The translations under genes were made by a program, and so were the position numbers. The notes beneath the pieces were generated by a model. It was given only the letters and a program-made list of their open reading frames with translations, had not been told where the DNA came from and searched no databases. A stretch of 64,000 nt of DNA from Enterocloster clostridioformis (GTDB lineage: Bacteria > Bacillota > Clostridia > Lachnospirales > Lachnospiraceae), in contig NZ_JAIWZC010000001.1 of NCBI RefSeq assembly GCF_020297485.1, positions 310,001-374,000 on the forward strand. Reading direction: 5' to 3'. Below are positions 34,060 to 42,885 of the stretch, one piece after another; within the stretch, counting starts at the first letter, position 1; every line of letters begins with the position of its first letter.

Positions 34060-35034
34060 ATGGCAAAGGCAGTGAAAACCATTGGAGTACTTACCAGCGG
34101 AGGCGATGCGCCGGGAATGAACGCAGCTATTCGCGCGGTTGTAAGGACTGCTATCAATAAGGGCCTTAAGGTAAAGGGTATCATGCGTGGATACGCAGGC
34201 CTGCTGGAAGAGGAAATCGTGGACATGGAGTCCACCAGCGTGTCTGACATCATCAACCGCGGCGGCACCATCCTTTACACGGCAAGATGTAAGGAGTTCA
34301 CCACAGCGGAAGGCCAGCAGAAGGGCGCTGACATCTGCCGCAAGCATGGCATTGACGGAATGGTGGTCATCGGAGGAGACGGTTCCTTCCGGGGCGCGGG
34401 AAAGCTGTCTGCCCTGGGCATCAATACAATCGGCCTTCCGGGAACCATTGACCTGGATATTGCCTGTACCGATTATACCATTGGTTTTGACACGGCTGTC
34501 AACACGGCCATGGAAGCAATTGATAAGATTCGCGATACATCCACATCCCATGAGCGGTGCAGCATCGTGGAGGTTATGGGGCGCAACGCCGGATACATCG
34601 CGCTGTGGTGCGGCATTGGAAACGGCGCGGAGGATATCCTTCTCCCGGAGCGCTATGACGGCAATGAGCAGGCTCTGATTAACCGGATTATCGACAACCG
34701 CAGACGGGGCAAGAAACACAACATTATCATCAACGCGGAGGGAATCGGCCATTCCGGTTCCATGGCAAAGCGCATTGAGGCTGCCACAGGCATTGAGACA
34801 AGAGCCACCATCCTGGGCCACATGCAGCGCGGCGGAACGCCTACCTGTAAGGACAGGGTATATGCCTCCATCATGGGCGCCAAGGCGGCAGAGCTTCTGG
34901 CCGTAGGCAAGAGCAACCGTCTGGTGGCCTATAAGCACGGTGAGTTTGTGGATTTCGATATCCAGGAAGCCCTGAATATGACAAAGGACATCCCGGAAGA
35001 GCAGTATGAGATAGCCAAGATACTGATCCGCTAA
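34060..35034 (+). CDS. pfkA: 6-phosphofructokinase
   Basis: Phosphorylates fructose-6-phosphate to the 1,6-bisphosphate, the committed glycolytic step. The 324-residue protein has GVLTSGGDAPGMNAAIRAVV at the N-terminus, the nucleotide loop VIGGDGSFRGA (Gly after GGD favours ATP over pyrophosphate) and the substrate region MGRNAGYIAL. The catalytic loop, usually GTIDNDI, here reads GTIDLDI: both aspartates remain but the asparagine is a leucine. Residues near the C-terminus (LGHMQRGGTPTCKDRVYA) are normal. It follows dnaE by 93 bases and has its own SD (AAGGAGG) and terminator. Confidence 0.95.
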   Translation: MAKAVKTIGVLTSGGDAPGMNAAIRAVVRTAINKGLKVKGIMRGYAGLLEEEIVDMESTSVSDIINRGGTILYTARCKEFTTAEGQQKGADICRKHGIDGMVVIGGDGSFRGAGKLSALGINTIGLPGTIDLDIACTDYTIGFDTAVNTAMEAIDKIRDTSTSHERCSIVEVMGRNAGYIALWCGIGNGAEDILLPERYDGNEQALINRIIDNRRRGKKHNIIINAEGIGHSGSMAKRIEAATGIETRATILGHMQRGGTPTCKDRVYASIMGAKAAELLAVGKSNRLVAYKHGEFVDFDIQEALNMTKDIPEEQYEIAKILIR

Positions 35035-35070
35035 TCCGGTAGATGAGAACATAAACGACGATAGAATGGA

Positions 35071-35104
35071 AAGTCCGCCGCCTGTCACAGGCAGCGGACT
35101 TTTG
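35071..35104 (+). terminator. Terminator of pfkA
   Basis: AAGTCCGC and GCGGACTT form the outer stem, and GCCTG/CAGGC an inner one, followed by a short T run. Confidence 0.78.
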
Positions 35105-35116
35105 TGGAGAGATGAG

Positions 35117-35467
35117 ATGAAGGATACGACAGTGCTCTGCGGAGCCAATTCCTATGAACAAAAATATTATTTTAACCAGGATTTCAAATCCCTGCCACAG
35201 TCCATAAGGGACGAACTCCAGATCATGTGTGTGCTCTATACAGAGGATGTGGGCGGCGTGCTGACCATGGAATTTGACGAAAAAGGAAACCTGGAATTCA
35301 GGGTAACCTCAGAGGAAACGGATTATCTCTTTGACGAGATAGGAAGCGTCCTTAAAATCAAGCAGTACCAGGAAGAAAAAAAGGAAATGCTGGAAGCGCT
35401 GGAACTGTATTACAGGACATTTTTCCTGGGAGAGGACATAGATATAGAGGATGACGGGGAAGATTAG
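35117..35467 (+). CDS. DUF6145 family protein
   Basis: A 116-residue acidic protein of unknown function found in Lachnospiraceae. The conserved features are VLCGANSYEQKYYFN at the N-terminus, LQIMCVLYTEDVGGVLTMEF in the centre and DYLFDEIGSVLKIKQYQEEK before a helical C-terminus ending in a run of acidic residues. No membrane segment is seen. The start is set at ATG 35117 because a longer frame would begin inside the preceding terminator. The stop codon TAG is followed directly by the ATG of dusB, so the two are cotranscribed; a link to RNA modification is only suggested by that. Confidence 0.8.
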   Translation: MKDTTVLCGANSYEQKYYFNQDFKSLPQSIRDELQIMCVLYTEDVGGVLTMEFDEKGNLEFRVTSEETDYLFDEIGSVLKIKQYQEEKKEMLEALELYYRTFFLGEDIDIEDDGED

Positions 35468-36433
35468 ATGAAACTTAGGATTGGAAATACAGTTCTTGAG
35501 AATAATGTAATACTGGCGCCCATGGCGGGCGTCACGGACCTGCCCTTCCGTGTGCTGTGCCGGGAACAGGGAGCGGGCTGCGTGGTGACGGAGATGGTCA
35601 GCGCAAAGGCGGTTCTGTACAACAACCGAAACACCAGGGAGCTGCTGCAGATTGACCCGGACGAGCGCCCCGCCGCCGTGCAGCTCTTTGGCTCAGAACC
35701 GGATATTATGGCGGAGATTGCGGCCAGGCTGGAGGAAGGACCCTATGATTACATTGACGTGAACATGGGATGTCCTGTGCCGAAAATCGTCAACAACGGC
35801 GAGGGATCCGCGCTGATGAAGAACCCCGGGCAGGCGAAGAAAGTGCTGACAGCCATGGTGAAAGCGGTGAAAAAGCCTGTGACCGTGAAATTCCGCAAAG
35901 GATTTAACGACCTTTCTGTCAATGCGGTGGAATTTGCAAAGATGGCGGAAAGCTGCGGTGTCGCTGCAGTGGCTGTCCATGGACGCACCAGGGAGCAGTA
36001 TTATTCCGGTAAGGCGGACTGGGACATCATCCGTCAGGTGAAGGAGGCGGTAAGGATTCCTGTCATTGGAAACGGGGATATCTTTACGCCGGAGGATGCC
36101 GGGAGGATGCTTAAAGAGACAGGCTGCGACGGCATCATGGTGGCCAGGGGAGCCAAGGGCAATCCGTGGCTGTTCGGCCGGATTAACCACTATCTGGATA
36201 CAGGGGAGGTCCTTCCGGGCCCGTCCATGGTTGAGATAAAGGCCATGATTCTGCGGCACGGCCGCATGCTGGTCCGGTTTAAGGGAGAAAGTGTTGCCAT
36301 GCGGGAAATGAGAGGCCATATGGCCTGGTATACAAAAGGAATGCCCCACTCAGCCACGCTCAGGAATGAAATCAATCAGGTGGAGACATTGGAGGGGTTC
36401 GTGGAGCTTCTGGACAGGAAAATCCAATCTTGA
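35468..36433 (+). CDS. dusB: tRNA-dihydrouridine synthase
   Basis: Flavin enzyme that reduces uridines in the tRNA D loop. The 321-residue protein is a TIM barrel starting with [20 protein letters not shown] (FMN site), then [19 protein letters not shown] with the catalytic cysteine, [20 protein letters not shown] and [11 protein letters not shown], all in the family order. The C-terminal helical tRNA-binding domain follows (about 245-321). It starts at the base right after the stop of the DUF6145 gene, so translation is coupled. Confidence 0.95.
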   Translation: MKLRIGNTVLENNVILAPMAGVTDLPFRVLCREQGAGCVVTEMVSAKAVLYNNRNTRELLQIDPDERPAAVQLFGSEPDIMAEIAARLEEGPYDYIDVNMGCPVPKIVNNGEGSALMKNPGQAKKVLTAMVKAVKKPVTVKFRKGFNDLSVNAVEFAKMAESCGVAAVAVHGRTREQYYSGKADWDIIRQVKEAVRIPVIGNGDIFTPEDAGRMLKETGCDGIMVARGAKGNPWLFGRINHYLDTGEVLPGPSMVEIKAMILRHGRMLVRFKGESVAMREMRGHMAWYTKGMPHSATLRNEINQVETLEGFVELLDRKIQS

Positions 36434-36458
36434 CAATGGACACATTTTCCTATATAAT
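36430..36458 (+). promoter_or_regulatory. Consensus promoter of greA-lysS
   Basis: TTGACA (36430-36435) and TATAAT (36453-36458) spaced by 17 bases. The -35 box overlaps the end of dusB. Confidence 0.9.
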
Positions 36459-36538
36459 ACTCAGAATGTGTGGACATTAAGAATGATACTCAAGTGAAAT
36501 CAACATAAATTAAGAATTAAAGGAAGGAAGCGGGTAAG

Positions 36539-37021
36539 ATGGCAGATAAGAAACATATTTTGACATATGCCGGACTCAAACAGTACGAAGATGAACTGCA
36601 GAATCTGAAAGTTGTCAAGAGAAAAGAAGTTGCGCAGAAGATTAAGGAAGCAAGAGAGCAGGGCGATTTGTCCGAGAATGCAGAGTATGATGCGGCCAAG
36701 GATGAGCAGAGGGACATTGAGCTGCGTATCGAGGAACTGGAGAAGCTTCTTAAGAACGCCGAAGTCGTGGTAGAGGATGAAATCGACCTGGATAAAATTA
36801 ATATCGGATGTAAGGTAAAGCTTTTGGATGTGGAGTATGACGAGGAGATGGAGTTCTATATCGTTGGATCCACTGAGGCCAACAGCCTTCAGAATAAGAT
36901 AAGCAACGAATCACCGGTAGGCCGTGCCCTGATTGGCAAGGTAGTGGGTGACTGCGTAGACGTGGAGACCCAGGCAGGGGATATCCAGTATAAGGTGCTG
37001 GAAATCCAGAGGGTTTCATAA
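36539..37021 (+). CDS. greA: Transcription elongation factor GreA
   Basis: Rescues stalled RNA polymerase by stimulating cleavage of the backtracked transcript. The 160-residue protein has the N-terminal antiparallel coiled coil with the acidic tip ([20 protein letters not shown], Asp and Glu essential for cleavage) and a C-terminal FKBP-like domain (about 85-160, [18 protein letters not shown]). The length is canonical. A strong consensus promoter lies about 80 bases upstream, and lysS follows after 24 bases, a common clostridial pair. Confidence 0.96.
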   Translation: MADKKHILTYAGLKQYEDELQNLKVVKRKEVAQKIKEAREQGDLSENAEYDAAKDEQRDIELRIEELEKLLKNAEVVVEDEIDLDKINIGCKVKLLDVEYDEEMEFYIVGSTEANSLQNKISNESPVGRALIGKVVGDCVDVETQAGDIQYKVLEIQRVS

Positions 37022-37045
37022 ATCTAACACAAAGGAGTTAAGGAC

Positions 37046-38542
37046 GTGGGAGAACAGCAAAAGGTTAATCAGGCAGATACAGATTTAAATCACGTGCTGA
37101 AGGCGCGCAGGGATAAGCTGGCGGAGCTTCAGGCGGCTGGAAAGGATCCTTTCCAGATTACAAAATATGATGTGACTGCCCACAGCATGGATATCAAGGA
37201 TAACTATGAGCAGTGGGAGGGGAAGGAAGCAGCCATTGCCGGCCGTATGATGTTCAAACGCGTCATGGGTAAGGCTTCCTTCTGCAATGTACAGGATTTA
37301 AAAGGCAGCATTCAGGTCTATGTGGCAAGGGACAGCGTGGGTGAGGAGTCTTATAAGGATTTCAAGAAAATGGACATCGGCGATATCGTGGGGGTAAAGG
37401 GGAATGCCTTTACCACCAAGACAGGTGAGATATCCATTCATGCCACGGAGGTAACCCTTCTTTCCAAGAGCCTTCAGGTGCTTCCTGAGAAATTCCATGG
37501 CCTGACGGATACGGATATGCGTTACCGTCAGCGTTACGTGGACCTGATCATGAACGCGGAGGTGAAGGATACCTTCATCAAGCGTTCCAGGATTCTGGCT
37601 GCTATCCGGAAATATCTGGGCGGAGAGGGCTTCATGGAAGTGGAGACTCCTATGCTGGTTTCCAACGCGGGAGGCGCTGCCGCAAGGCCCTTTGAGACCC
37701 ATTTTAACGCCCTGGATGAGGATTTAAAGCTTCGCATATCCCTGGAGCTTTATCTGAAGAGGCTTATTGTAGGCGGACTTGAGAGGGTTTATGAGATTGG
37801 GCGCGTGTTCCGCAACGAAGGCCTGGATACCAGGCACAACCCGGAGTTCACCCTGATGGAGCTGTATCAGGCGTATACGGATTACAACGGAATGATGGAC
37901 CTGACCGAGAAGCTGTACCGTTTTGTGGCTCAGGAGGTACTGGGTACCACCACCATTACTTATAAGGGCGTGGAGATGGATTTAGGCAAGCCCTTTGCAC
38001 GCATCACCATGGTGGACGCGGTTAAGAAGTATGCCGGAGTGGATTTTGACAAGATTCATACCCTGGAAGAGGCCAGAGCCATTGCCAAGGAAAAGGGAGT
38101 GGAGTTTGAGGGGCGTCATAAGAAGGGCGACATCCTGAACCTGTTCTTTGAGGAGTTTGCGGAGGAGCACCTGGTCCAGCCCACCTTTGTTCTGGACCAT
38201 CCGGTGGAGATTTCTCCTCTGACCAAGAAAAAGCCGGGCAACCCGGACTACGTGGAGCGCTTTGAGTTCTTCATGAACGGCTGGGAGATGGCCAACGCCT
38301 ACTCTGAAATCAATGACCCCATTGACCAGAGGGAGCGGTTTAGAGCCCAGGAAGAGCTTCTGGCCCAGGGCGATGAGGAAGCCAACCATACGGACGAGGA
38401 CTTCTTGAATGCGCTGGAGGTAGGTATGCCTCCGACGGGAGGAATCGGATTCGGCATTGACCGTATGGTCATGCTGCTGACGGATTCACCGGCCATCAGG
38501 GATGTGCTGCTGTTCCCGACGATGAAGTCTTTAGATAAATAA
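37046..38542 (+). CDS. lysS: Lysyl-tRNA synthetase, class II
   Basis: Charges tRNA-Lys. The 498-residue enzyme has the N-terminal OB fold (about 60-170, [20 protein letters not shown]) and the class II catalytic core with motif 1 ([20 protein letters not shown]), motif 2 ([20 protein letters not shown]) and motif 3 ([20 protein letters not shown]). It starts at GTG 37046 with SD AAAGGAG. The C-terminus [11 protein letters not shown] is normal in length. The ICE begins immediately past its stop, so the integration site appears to be the 3' end of lysS without loss of coding capacity. Confidence 0.97.
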   Translation: MGEQQKVNQADTDLNHVLKARRDKLAELQAAGKDPFQITKYDVTAHSMDIKDNYEQWEGKEAAIAGRMMFKRVMGKASFCNVQDLKGSIQVYVARDSVGEESYKDFKKMDIGDIVGVKGNAFTTKTGEISIHATEVTLLSKSLQVLPEKFHGLTDTDMRYRQRYVDLIMNAEVKDTFIKRSRILAAIRKYLGGEGFMEVETPMLVSNAGGAAARPFETHFNALDEDLKLRISLELYLKRLIVGGLERVYEIGRVFRNEGLDTRHNPEFTLMELYQAYTDYNGMMDLTEKLYRFVAQEVLGTTTITYKGVEMDLGKPFARITMVDAVKKYAGVDFDKIHTLEEARAIAKEKGVEFEGRHKKGDILNLFFEEFAEEHLVQPTFVLDHPVEISPLTKKKPGNPDYVERFEFFMNGWEMANAYSEINDPIDQRERFRAQEELLAQGDEEANHTDEDFLNALEVGMPPTGGIGFGIDRMVMLLTDSPAIRDVLLFPTMKSLDK

Positions 38543-38582
38543 ATCCAGTAAAATCAAGGGTTTCAGCGATTACAAGTTGTGA

Positions 38583-38645
38583 TTTACTACAAATTTACTA
38601 CAAATTTGCTACGCATAATACGGAATAATACTTAATAATACGTTT
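38583..38645. repeat. Direct repeats at the ICE left end (possible integrase arm sites)
   Basis: TTTACTACAAA occurs twice in tandem (38583-38593, 38594-38604), then TTTGCTACGCA. A second 10-bp series built on ATAATAC follows three times. Arrays of short direct repeats near element ends are typical arm-binding sites for tyrosine recombinases and excisionases. Confidence 0.6.
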
Positions 38646-38677
38646 TGTGCGACATTCAATTTTATATTTTGTACTTC

Positions 38678-38717
38678 AAGGACACTTTCCAAGTGAGAAT
38701 TTGGGAGTGTCCTTTTT
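38678..38717 (+). terminator. Terminator-like hairpin at the ICE left end
   Basis: AAGGACACT (38678-38686) pairs with AGTGTCCTT, with a further partial stem inside, followed by five T. It would stop transcription entering from lysS. Confidence 0.72.
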
Positions 38718-38731
38718 GCGTGTTGCAATGA

Positions 38732-38792
38732 GCCAAGTGCCATGCTTGCATGAGCATTTGGCGAATGCCGCGACAACGAGCAGCTATGCTGC
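38732..38792. other. Structured non-coding segment with two inverted repeats
   Basis: GCCAAGTGC (38732-38740) and GCATTTGGC (38754-38762) form one inverted repeat; GCAGC-TAT-GCTGC (38780-38792) forms another. No convincing gene covers them. A transfer origin, a protein-binding region or a leader RNA for the downstream operon are candidates. Confidence 0.5.
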
Positions 38793-38835
38793 GAGTGTGG
38801 TTATGGTCAAAAATAAAGAATTGGAGGAATAAAGC

Positions 38836-39309
38836 ATGAATAGTACAGCGTTAGGAGCAGAAAACACAAAGAAAGAGAGCATTATTTTTATCAGTGAAGC
38901 ACATGAGAAATTCTACTACGAGAAATTAGAAGAAGTAAGGTATCAGGATGTGTACCACAAGGCACTTTGCTATTGCCTCGGCATTAACGATGATACCAGA
39001 AGGAATGCGAATCGCATTTATGATTTTAAGACAGGCTGTGTAAAAACAGAATGTTTGCATGAAGGCTGGCAGACCAGCGGAAGCGTGAAAGTAGTCAGAA
39101 TGGCATTTAATTTATATTGCAATGCCACACCAAGCGTGGATGATTACACGGACGCAGAGGAGCAGATTAACGAGTGCAGGCAGTACACAGTGGAGGAATT
39201 ATTCTGCTGTGCCTATGCACCATATTTTTGGCAGGCAATACAAATCCGGTATCCGGAGTATGCAACCTATAACCGGAAACTGTATGCCCTGTTTGGAGGA
39301 GCAGATTGA
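38836..39309 (+). CDS. DUF6075 family protein
   Basis: A 157-residue protein seen near the start of many Tn1549-like elements. Conserved stretches are FISEAHEKFYYEKLEEVRYQ, YHKALCYCLGINDDTRRN, YDFKTGCVKTECLHEGWQTS and CCAYAPYFWQAIQIRYPEY. The function is unknown; no catalytic or membrane motif is evident, and several cysteines could bind a metal. The SD is GGAGG. Its stop codon overlaps the start of the next small gene (TGATG), so the two are coupled. Confidence 0.85.
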   Translation: MNSTALGAENTKKESIIFISEAHEKFYYEKLEEVRYQDVYHKALCYCLGINDDTRRNANRIYDFKTGCVKTECLHEGWQTSGSVKVVRMAFNLYCNATPSVDDYTDAEEQINECRQYTVEELFCCAYAPYFWQAIQIRYPEYATYNRKLYALFGGAD

Positions 39310-39485
39310 TGTTAAAGGTTCGATTGATGGGAACAAAGAATGATATTAAATGGTTTGGGAAGATTTTGCAGAGAAATTCCAAAATCGAAGTGACAGAGTT
39401 TTCAGATTTATACCCGAATAAAGGGACAAAGAAGTTTTACAGGGCGTATGTAGAAGTGAAAAAGACTAATGTAGCAGAAAGTTAG
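39309..39485 (+). CDS. DUF3970 family small protein
   Basis: A 58-residue protein in translational overlap with the DUF6075 gene. The sequence KVRLMGTKNDIKWFGKILQR, then a predicted strand IEVTEFSDLYPNKGTKKFYR and AYVEV, matches the short DUF3970 family that accompanies ICE and plasmid modules. It is basic and predicted alpha/beta. It could be an accessory DNA- or RNA-binding factor, but no role is known. It precedes parA by 23 bases and is probably part of the same operon. Confidence 0.75.
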   Translation: MLKVRLMGTKNDIKWFGKILQRNSKIEVTEFSDLYPNKGTKKFYRAYVEVKKTNVAES

Positions 39486-39508
39486 CAGAGAGTAAAGGAG
39501 AATGTATC

Positions 39509-40291
39509 ATGTGTAAAATAATAGCAATCGCAAATCAGAAAGGTGGAGTCGGAAAGACCACCACAACAAGTAATTTGGGAATAGGATTAGCAAAGCAGGG
39601 AAAGAGAGTTCTGCTGATAGATGCCGATGCACAGGGCAGTTTGACTGCAAGTTTAGGATTTACAGAGCCTGACAAGCTGGAGGAAACACTTGCGACTGTG
39701 ATGGCAAATATCATCAATGATGTGGAAATGGAAGATGATTACGGTATTTTAAGGCATGAGGAAGGAATTGACCTTATGCCGGGCAATATCGAATTATCCG
39801 GTCTGGAGGTATCCTTGGTAAATGTCATGAGCAGAGAGCTTGTGATGCGTTCCTACATAGAGCAGGTGAAAGACAGATATGATTATATCCTGATTGACTG
39901 TATGCCTTCACTTGGCATGATAACCATAAATGCATTTGCCTGTGCGGATAGTATCTTAATCCCGGTACAGGCGGCATATTTGCCAGTGAAAGGTTTGGAA
40001 CAGCTTATCAAGACCATTGGTAAGGTGAAGCGTCAGATTAACCCAAAGCTGTCCATTGAGGGTATTTTGCTGACCATGGTTGACAGCAGAACAAATTATG
40101 CAAAGGACATTAGTGCATTACTGATTGAGAATTATGGCAGCAAAGTAAGGATATTTGAGAATAGCATTCCGATTTCCGTAAGAGCTGCCGAGATTTCGGC
40201 AGAGGGCGTCAGCATCTATCAGCATGACCCAAAGGGAAAAGTAGCAAGTGCCTATCAATCTTTGACGGAGGAGGTGCTTGGCAATGAATAA
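39509..40291 (+). CDS. parA: ParA/Soj family partition ATPase
   Basis: A 260-residue Walker-type ATPase that drives segregation of DNA bound by ParB. It has the deviant Walker A KGGVGKTT (residues 11-18), LLIDADAQGSLTASLG (A') and the Walker B stretch DYILIDCMPSLGM. The C-terminal part is normal. It overlaps parB by eight bases. Presence of ParA and ParB in an ICE indicates an extrachromosomal, plasmid-like stage, in line with the replication initiator downstream. Confidence 0.94.
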   Translation: MCKIIAIANQKGGVGKTTTTSNLGIGLAKQGKRVLLIDADAQGSLTASLGFTEPDKLEETLATVMANIINDVEMEDDYGILRHEEGIDLMPGNIELSGLEVSLVNVMSRELVMRSYIEQVKDRYDYILIDCMPSLGMITINAFACADSILIPVQAAYLPVKGLEQLIKTIGKVKRQINPKLSIEGILLTMVDSRTNYAKDISALLIENYGSKVRIFENSIPISVRAAEISAEGVSIYQHDPKGKVASAYQSLTEEVLGNE

Positions 40292-41177
40292 GGCAGGAAG
40301 TGCGGCAAAGGTAAAGCTAAACAGTTTTGATGATTTATTCGGTGCTTCTGATATGACAGTAGGCACCGATCAGGTGCAGGAGATACCTCTTTCAGAGCTT
40401 TATGAGTTCAGAGGACACCCTTTTAAGGTGCTGGATGATGAGAAAATGCAGGAGACAGTGGAGAGTATCAAAAATTATGGTGTGCTTATGCCCGGTATTG
40501 CAAGACCGAGGGCAGAGGGCGGTTATGAGATAATCGCCGGACACCGCAGAAAACATGGCTGTGAGCTTGCAGGTCTTTCCACAATGCCTATGTTCATCAG
40601 AGATTACAACGATGATGAAGCTACGGTGATTATGGTAGATACTAATATCCAGAGGGAAGATATTCTTCCAAGTGAAAAGGCAAAAGCCTATTCCATGAAG
40701 TATGAAGCCATGAAGCATCAGGGCAAAAAAGGAAATGGAAGCAGTCTTGATGAAGTGGGAGAAGCAGCCGGAGAGAGTGGCAAGACAGTTCAGCGTTATA
40801 TGTGGCTTGCCCGTCTGTCAGATGAATTACTGGATATGGTTGATAAGAAAAAAATCGGTCTGGTACAGGGTGTTGACATATCTTTTCTGACAGAACAGGC
40901 GCAGGAATGGGTGCAGGTCATTCTTGAAGAAACGGGTGCAGCTATCTCGACTACCCAATCATCAAAGTTAAAGGAATATGGGAAAAAAGGCGAGCTGACT
41001 CTGCCAATGGTAAGACTGATATTGACGGAGGAAAAGCCAAAGGAAAGAAAAGTTACAATTAAGGCTGATAAAATCAGCAGATATTTTACGGAGGATTATT
41101 CCAGTGAGGATATAGAAAACATTATCTATCAGCTATTGGAAGAATGGAACACCGGAAAGGCGTCGAATAAGCAGTAA
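40284..41177 (+). CDS. parB: ParB family partition protein
   Basis: A 297-residue ParB/Spo0J-type DNA-binding protein. The N-terminal ParB/sulfiredoxin domain contains the nucleotide-binding motifs MPGIARPRAEGGYEIIAGHR and the MVDTNIQREDILPSEKAKAY segment; the central helix-turn-helix (GESGKTVQRYMWLARLSDEL) recognises a centromere site. The start ATG 40284 follows GGAGGAGG and overlaps the parA stop. No classical parS is seen in the window; the repeated palindrome described under findings is one candidate target. Confidence 0.93.
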   Translation: MNKAGSAAKVKLNSFDDLFGASDMTVGTDQVQEIPLSELYEFRGHPFKVLDDEKMQETVESIKNYGVLMPGIARPRAEGGYEIIAGHRRKHGCELAGLSTMPMFIRDYNDDEATVIMVDTNIQREDILPSEKAKAYSMKYEAMKHQGKKGNGSSLDEVGEAAGESGKTVQRYMWLARLSDELLDMVDKKKIGLVQGVDISFLTEQAQEWVQVILEETGAAISTTQSSKLKEYGKKGELTLPMVRLILTEEKPKERKVTIKADKISRYFTEDYSSEDIENIIYQLLEEWNTGKASNKQ

Positions 41178-41192
41178 AGGAGGCACGGTAAA

Positions 41193-42263
41193 GTGGGCGA
41201 TACAATAAACTTTGATTATTACTACGGAATTGAAGCAGAGCAGTTCTCTTTTTATCGTGTTCCCCGACTTTTGATTAAAGACGAGAGATTTAAGGGGCTT
41301 AGCAGTGATGCTAAGCTCCTCTATGGGCTGATGCTTGACAGAATGTCATTATCCATGAAAAACGGCTGGCTGGATGATGAAAACAGGGCTTACATCATTT
41401 ATACGGTGGATGCCATTATGGAAGATTTGGGATGTTCCAAACCCACTTGCACAAAAATTATGCGTGAGCTGGATTCTGACAATGGCATCGGATTGATTGA
41501 GAAGAAACGGAGAGGTCTTGGCAAACCGGACATCATTTATGTGAAAAATTTTGCTTCCGTTCCGGATGAAAAAGAAGAAAAAGAGCCTTCAAACACTGAT
41601 GTTTCCACAGAAGTAAAAGATTTTAACTTCAAGAAGCAAAAGAATTTAACTTCTGGAAGTAAAAAAATTGAACTTCAAGAGGTAAAGGAATCTGACCTCA
41701 AGAGGGAAAGAAATTTGACTTCTGAAAGTAAAGAAACTGAACCTCAAGAAGTAAACGATTTTGCCCCTAATTATAACAATACTAACTATAACAACCAGAG
41801 TCATAATGATATAAATTATATCAATCCAATCAATCAATCTGGTAGTGAAGATAATCCAGATAGGACTGATTTGATGGATGATGTCAATGCATACATAGAA
41901 CTGATTAAGGATAACATCGAATATGAGCATCACATGAAGTATGATGACTGGCAGAACAAAGCTTTATATGAGGAGCTTTTTGAGGTTATTTGTGAGGTTG
42001 TATGTGTAAAACGTACAACGATCCGGATTGCAGGAGAGGATTATCCCTATGAGCTTGTAAAATCTAAATTCCTGAAGCTGAACAGTGGACATCTGGAGTA
42101 TGTGATTGGCTGTATGCATGATACAAATACGAAAATAACCAATATCAAGGCATATATGGTTACTGCTCTTTATAATGCACCCTCAACGATAAACCATTAT
42201 TATCAGCAGGAAGTGCAGCACGATATGTATGGAGGTGGCTGGCATGAAAAAGGCATTGTTTAA
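41193..42263 (+). CDS. RepA_N-type replication initiator with internal iterons
   Basis: A 356-residue initiator. The N-terminal RepA_N domain is visible as FSFYRVPRLLIKDERFKGLS, then AKLLYGLMLDRMSLSMKNGW and the winged-helix DLGCSKPTCTKIMRELD. A low-complexity linker (about 145-230) is encoded by the iterons at 41602-41762. The C-terminal domain (from about 235) resembles DUF6017. In RepA_N plasmids the origin lies inside the initiator gene, as here. It starts at GTG 41193 with an AGGAGG SD and follows parB by 15 bases. Confidence 0.88.
   Translation: MGDTINFDYYYGIEAEQFSFYRVPRLLIKDERFKGLSSDAKLLYGLMLDRMSLSMKNGWLDDENRAYIIYTVDAIMEDLGCSKPTCTKIMRELDSDNGIGLIEKKRRGLGKPDIIYVKNFASVPDEKEEKEPSNTDVSTEVKDFNFKKQKNLTSGSKKIELQEVKESDLKRERNLTSESKETEPQEVNDFAPNYNNTNYNNQSHNDINYINPINQSGSEDNPDRTDLMDDVNAYIELIKDNIEYEHHMKYDDWQNKALYEELFEVICEVVCVKRTTIRIAGEDYPYELVKSKFLKLNSGHLEYVIGCMHDTNTKITNIKAYMVTALYNAPSTINHYYQQEVQHDMYGGGWHEKGIV
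41602..41762. repeat. Seven 23-bp iterons inside the initiator gene (probable origin)
   Basis: Copies begin at 41602 (weak), 41625, 41648, 41671, 41694, 41717 and 41740, exactly 23 bp apart, with consensus RACYTCWRGAAGTAAAR and a small inverted repeat CTTC-NN-GAAG in each. Because 23 is not a multiple of three, the repeats code for different peptides in turn. An AT-rich stretch follows (41763-41850), suitable for unwinding. Confidence 0.88.
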
Positions 42264-42573
42264 AATAATTATTCCGCTGTGTGTTCTTGTTCTGTGGATG
42301 ATTACCTGTTATCCGGTTTGCAATAAAGCAGATAGGTTTGATTATTTTCTTTATTGGATTTTGGTAGGATGTCCCTATGGTATCAGAAAAATGTGTATGT
42401 TTCTTGTGCCGAAGAATTTTGGAATTGCAGGAAGTATGGGAATACTGGCACTGAATTGTATCGTTGGAGGTCTGATTGGTGGTATTATTGTTCTTGTGAG
42501 GATTATCGTTATATTTACGGAGATAATAAAAGTAATAGCAGGACACTTCTGGACACAATGTCCAAAGGTGTAA
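42244..42573 (+). CDS. DUF6050 family membrane protein
   Basis: A 109-residue integral membrane protein: hydrophobic helices at about 4-25 (LFKIIIPLCVLVLWMITCYP), 30-50 and 65-95 (MGILALNCIVGGLIGGIIVL). Such proteins are standard neighbours of Rep/Par modules in these elements; the function is unknown. The ATG 42244 follows GGAGGTGG. Its last codons (HFWTQCPKV) are formed by a copy of the ICE palindrome at 42544-42570, so the C-terminus is dictated by that element. Confidence 0.8.
   Translation: MKKALFKIIIPLCVLVLWMITCYPVCNKADRFDYFLYWILVGCPYGIRKMCMFLVPKNFGIAGSMGILALNCIVGGLIGGIIVLVRIIVIFTEIIKVIAGHFWTQCPKV
42544..42570. repeat. ICE palindrome, copy A
   Basis: CACTTCTGGACA, spacer CAA, TGTCCAAAGGTG. 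The core TGGACA/TGTCCA is perfect. It overlaps the end of the DUF6050 gene. Confidence 0.8.
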
Positions 42574-42625
42574 AAGAAAAAAGAGCAACAAAAAAGGCAT
42601 TGTCAATCAATCATAAACAATACCT

Positions 42626-42832
42626 CTACTTGTCATCTGGAACATATTCCATAATATCTTCAATCCGGCAGTCAAGTATCTGACATAGCCTGTTCAGAAT
42701 AATGGTCTTTACTACCATATTTTGCCGGAGCCGCTGAAGCTGTGCTTTGTCAATGCCATAATCTTTAATGAGCTGGTACTGACTGATGTTCTTAGCCTTA
42801 AGCGTTTGCCAAAGGGGATCGTATTTAATCAT
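42626..42832 (-). CDS. Small Xre/Cro-type HTH regulator of the ICE
   Basis: A 68-residue helix-turn-helix protein (NISQYQLIKDYGIDKAQLQR then VVKTIILNRLCQILDCRIED). It is the same short class as the chromosomal protein at 19890-20108. It is encoded against the direction of the ICE genes and so is likely a switch controlling them, as repressors of mobile elements often are. The start ATG 42832 has AAAGGAG at good spacing. The gene converges on the DUF6050 gene, with palindrome copy A between them. Confidence 0.88.
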   Translation of the reverse strand: MIKYDPLWQTLKAKNISQYQLIKDYGIDKAQLQRLRQNMVVKTIILNRLCQILDCRIEDIMEYVPDDK

Positions 42833-42885
42833 ACAGGCAACTCCTTTCCTACCTTGTATTTTAATGGCAGGAAACTTATAATAAT

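Noticed and set aside
38647..38832. A 61-codon frame over the structured ICE left end
   Set aside because: It has no ribosome site, crosses a terminator and two inverted repeats, and its protein is unlike any family I know.
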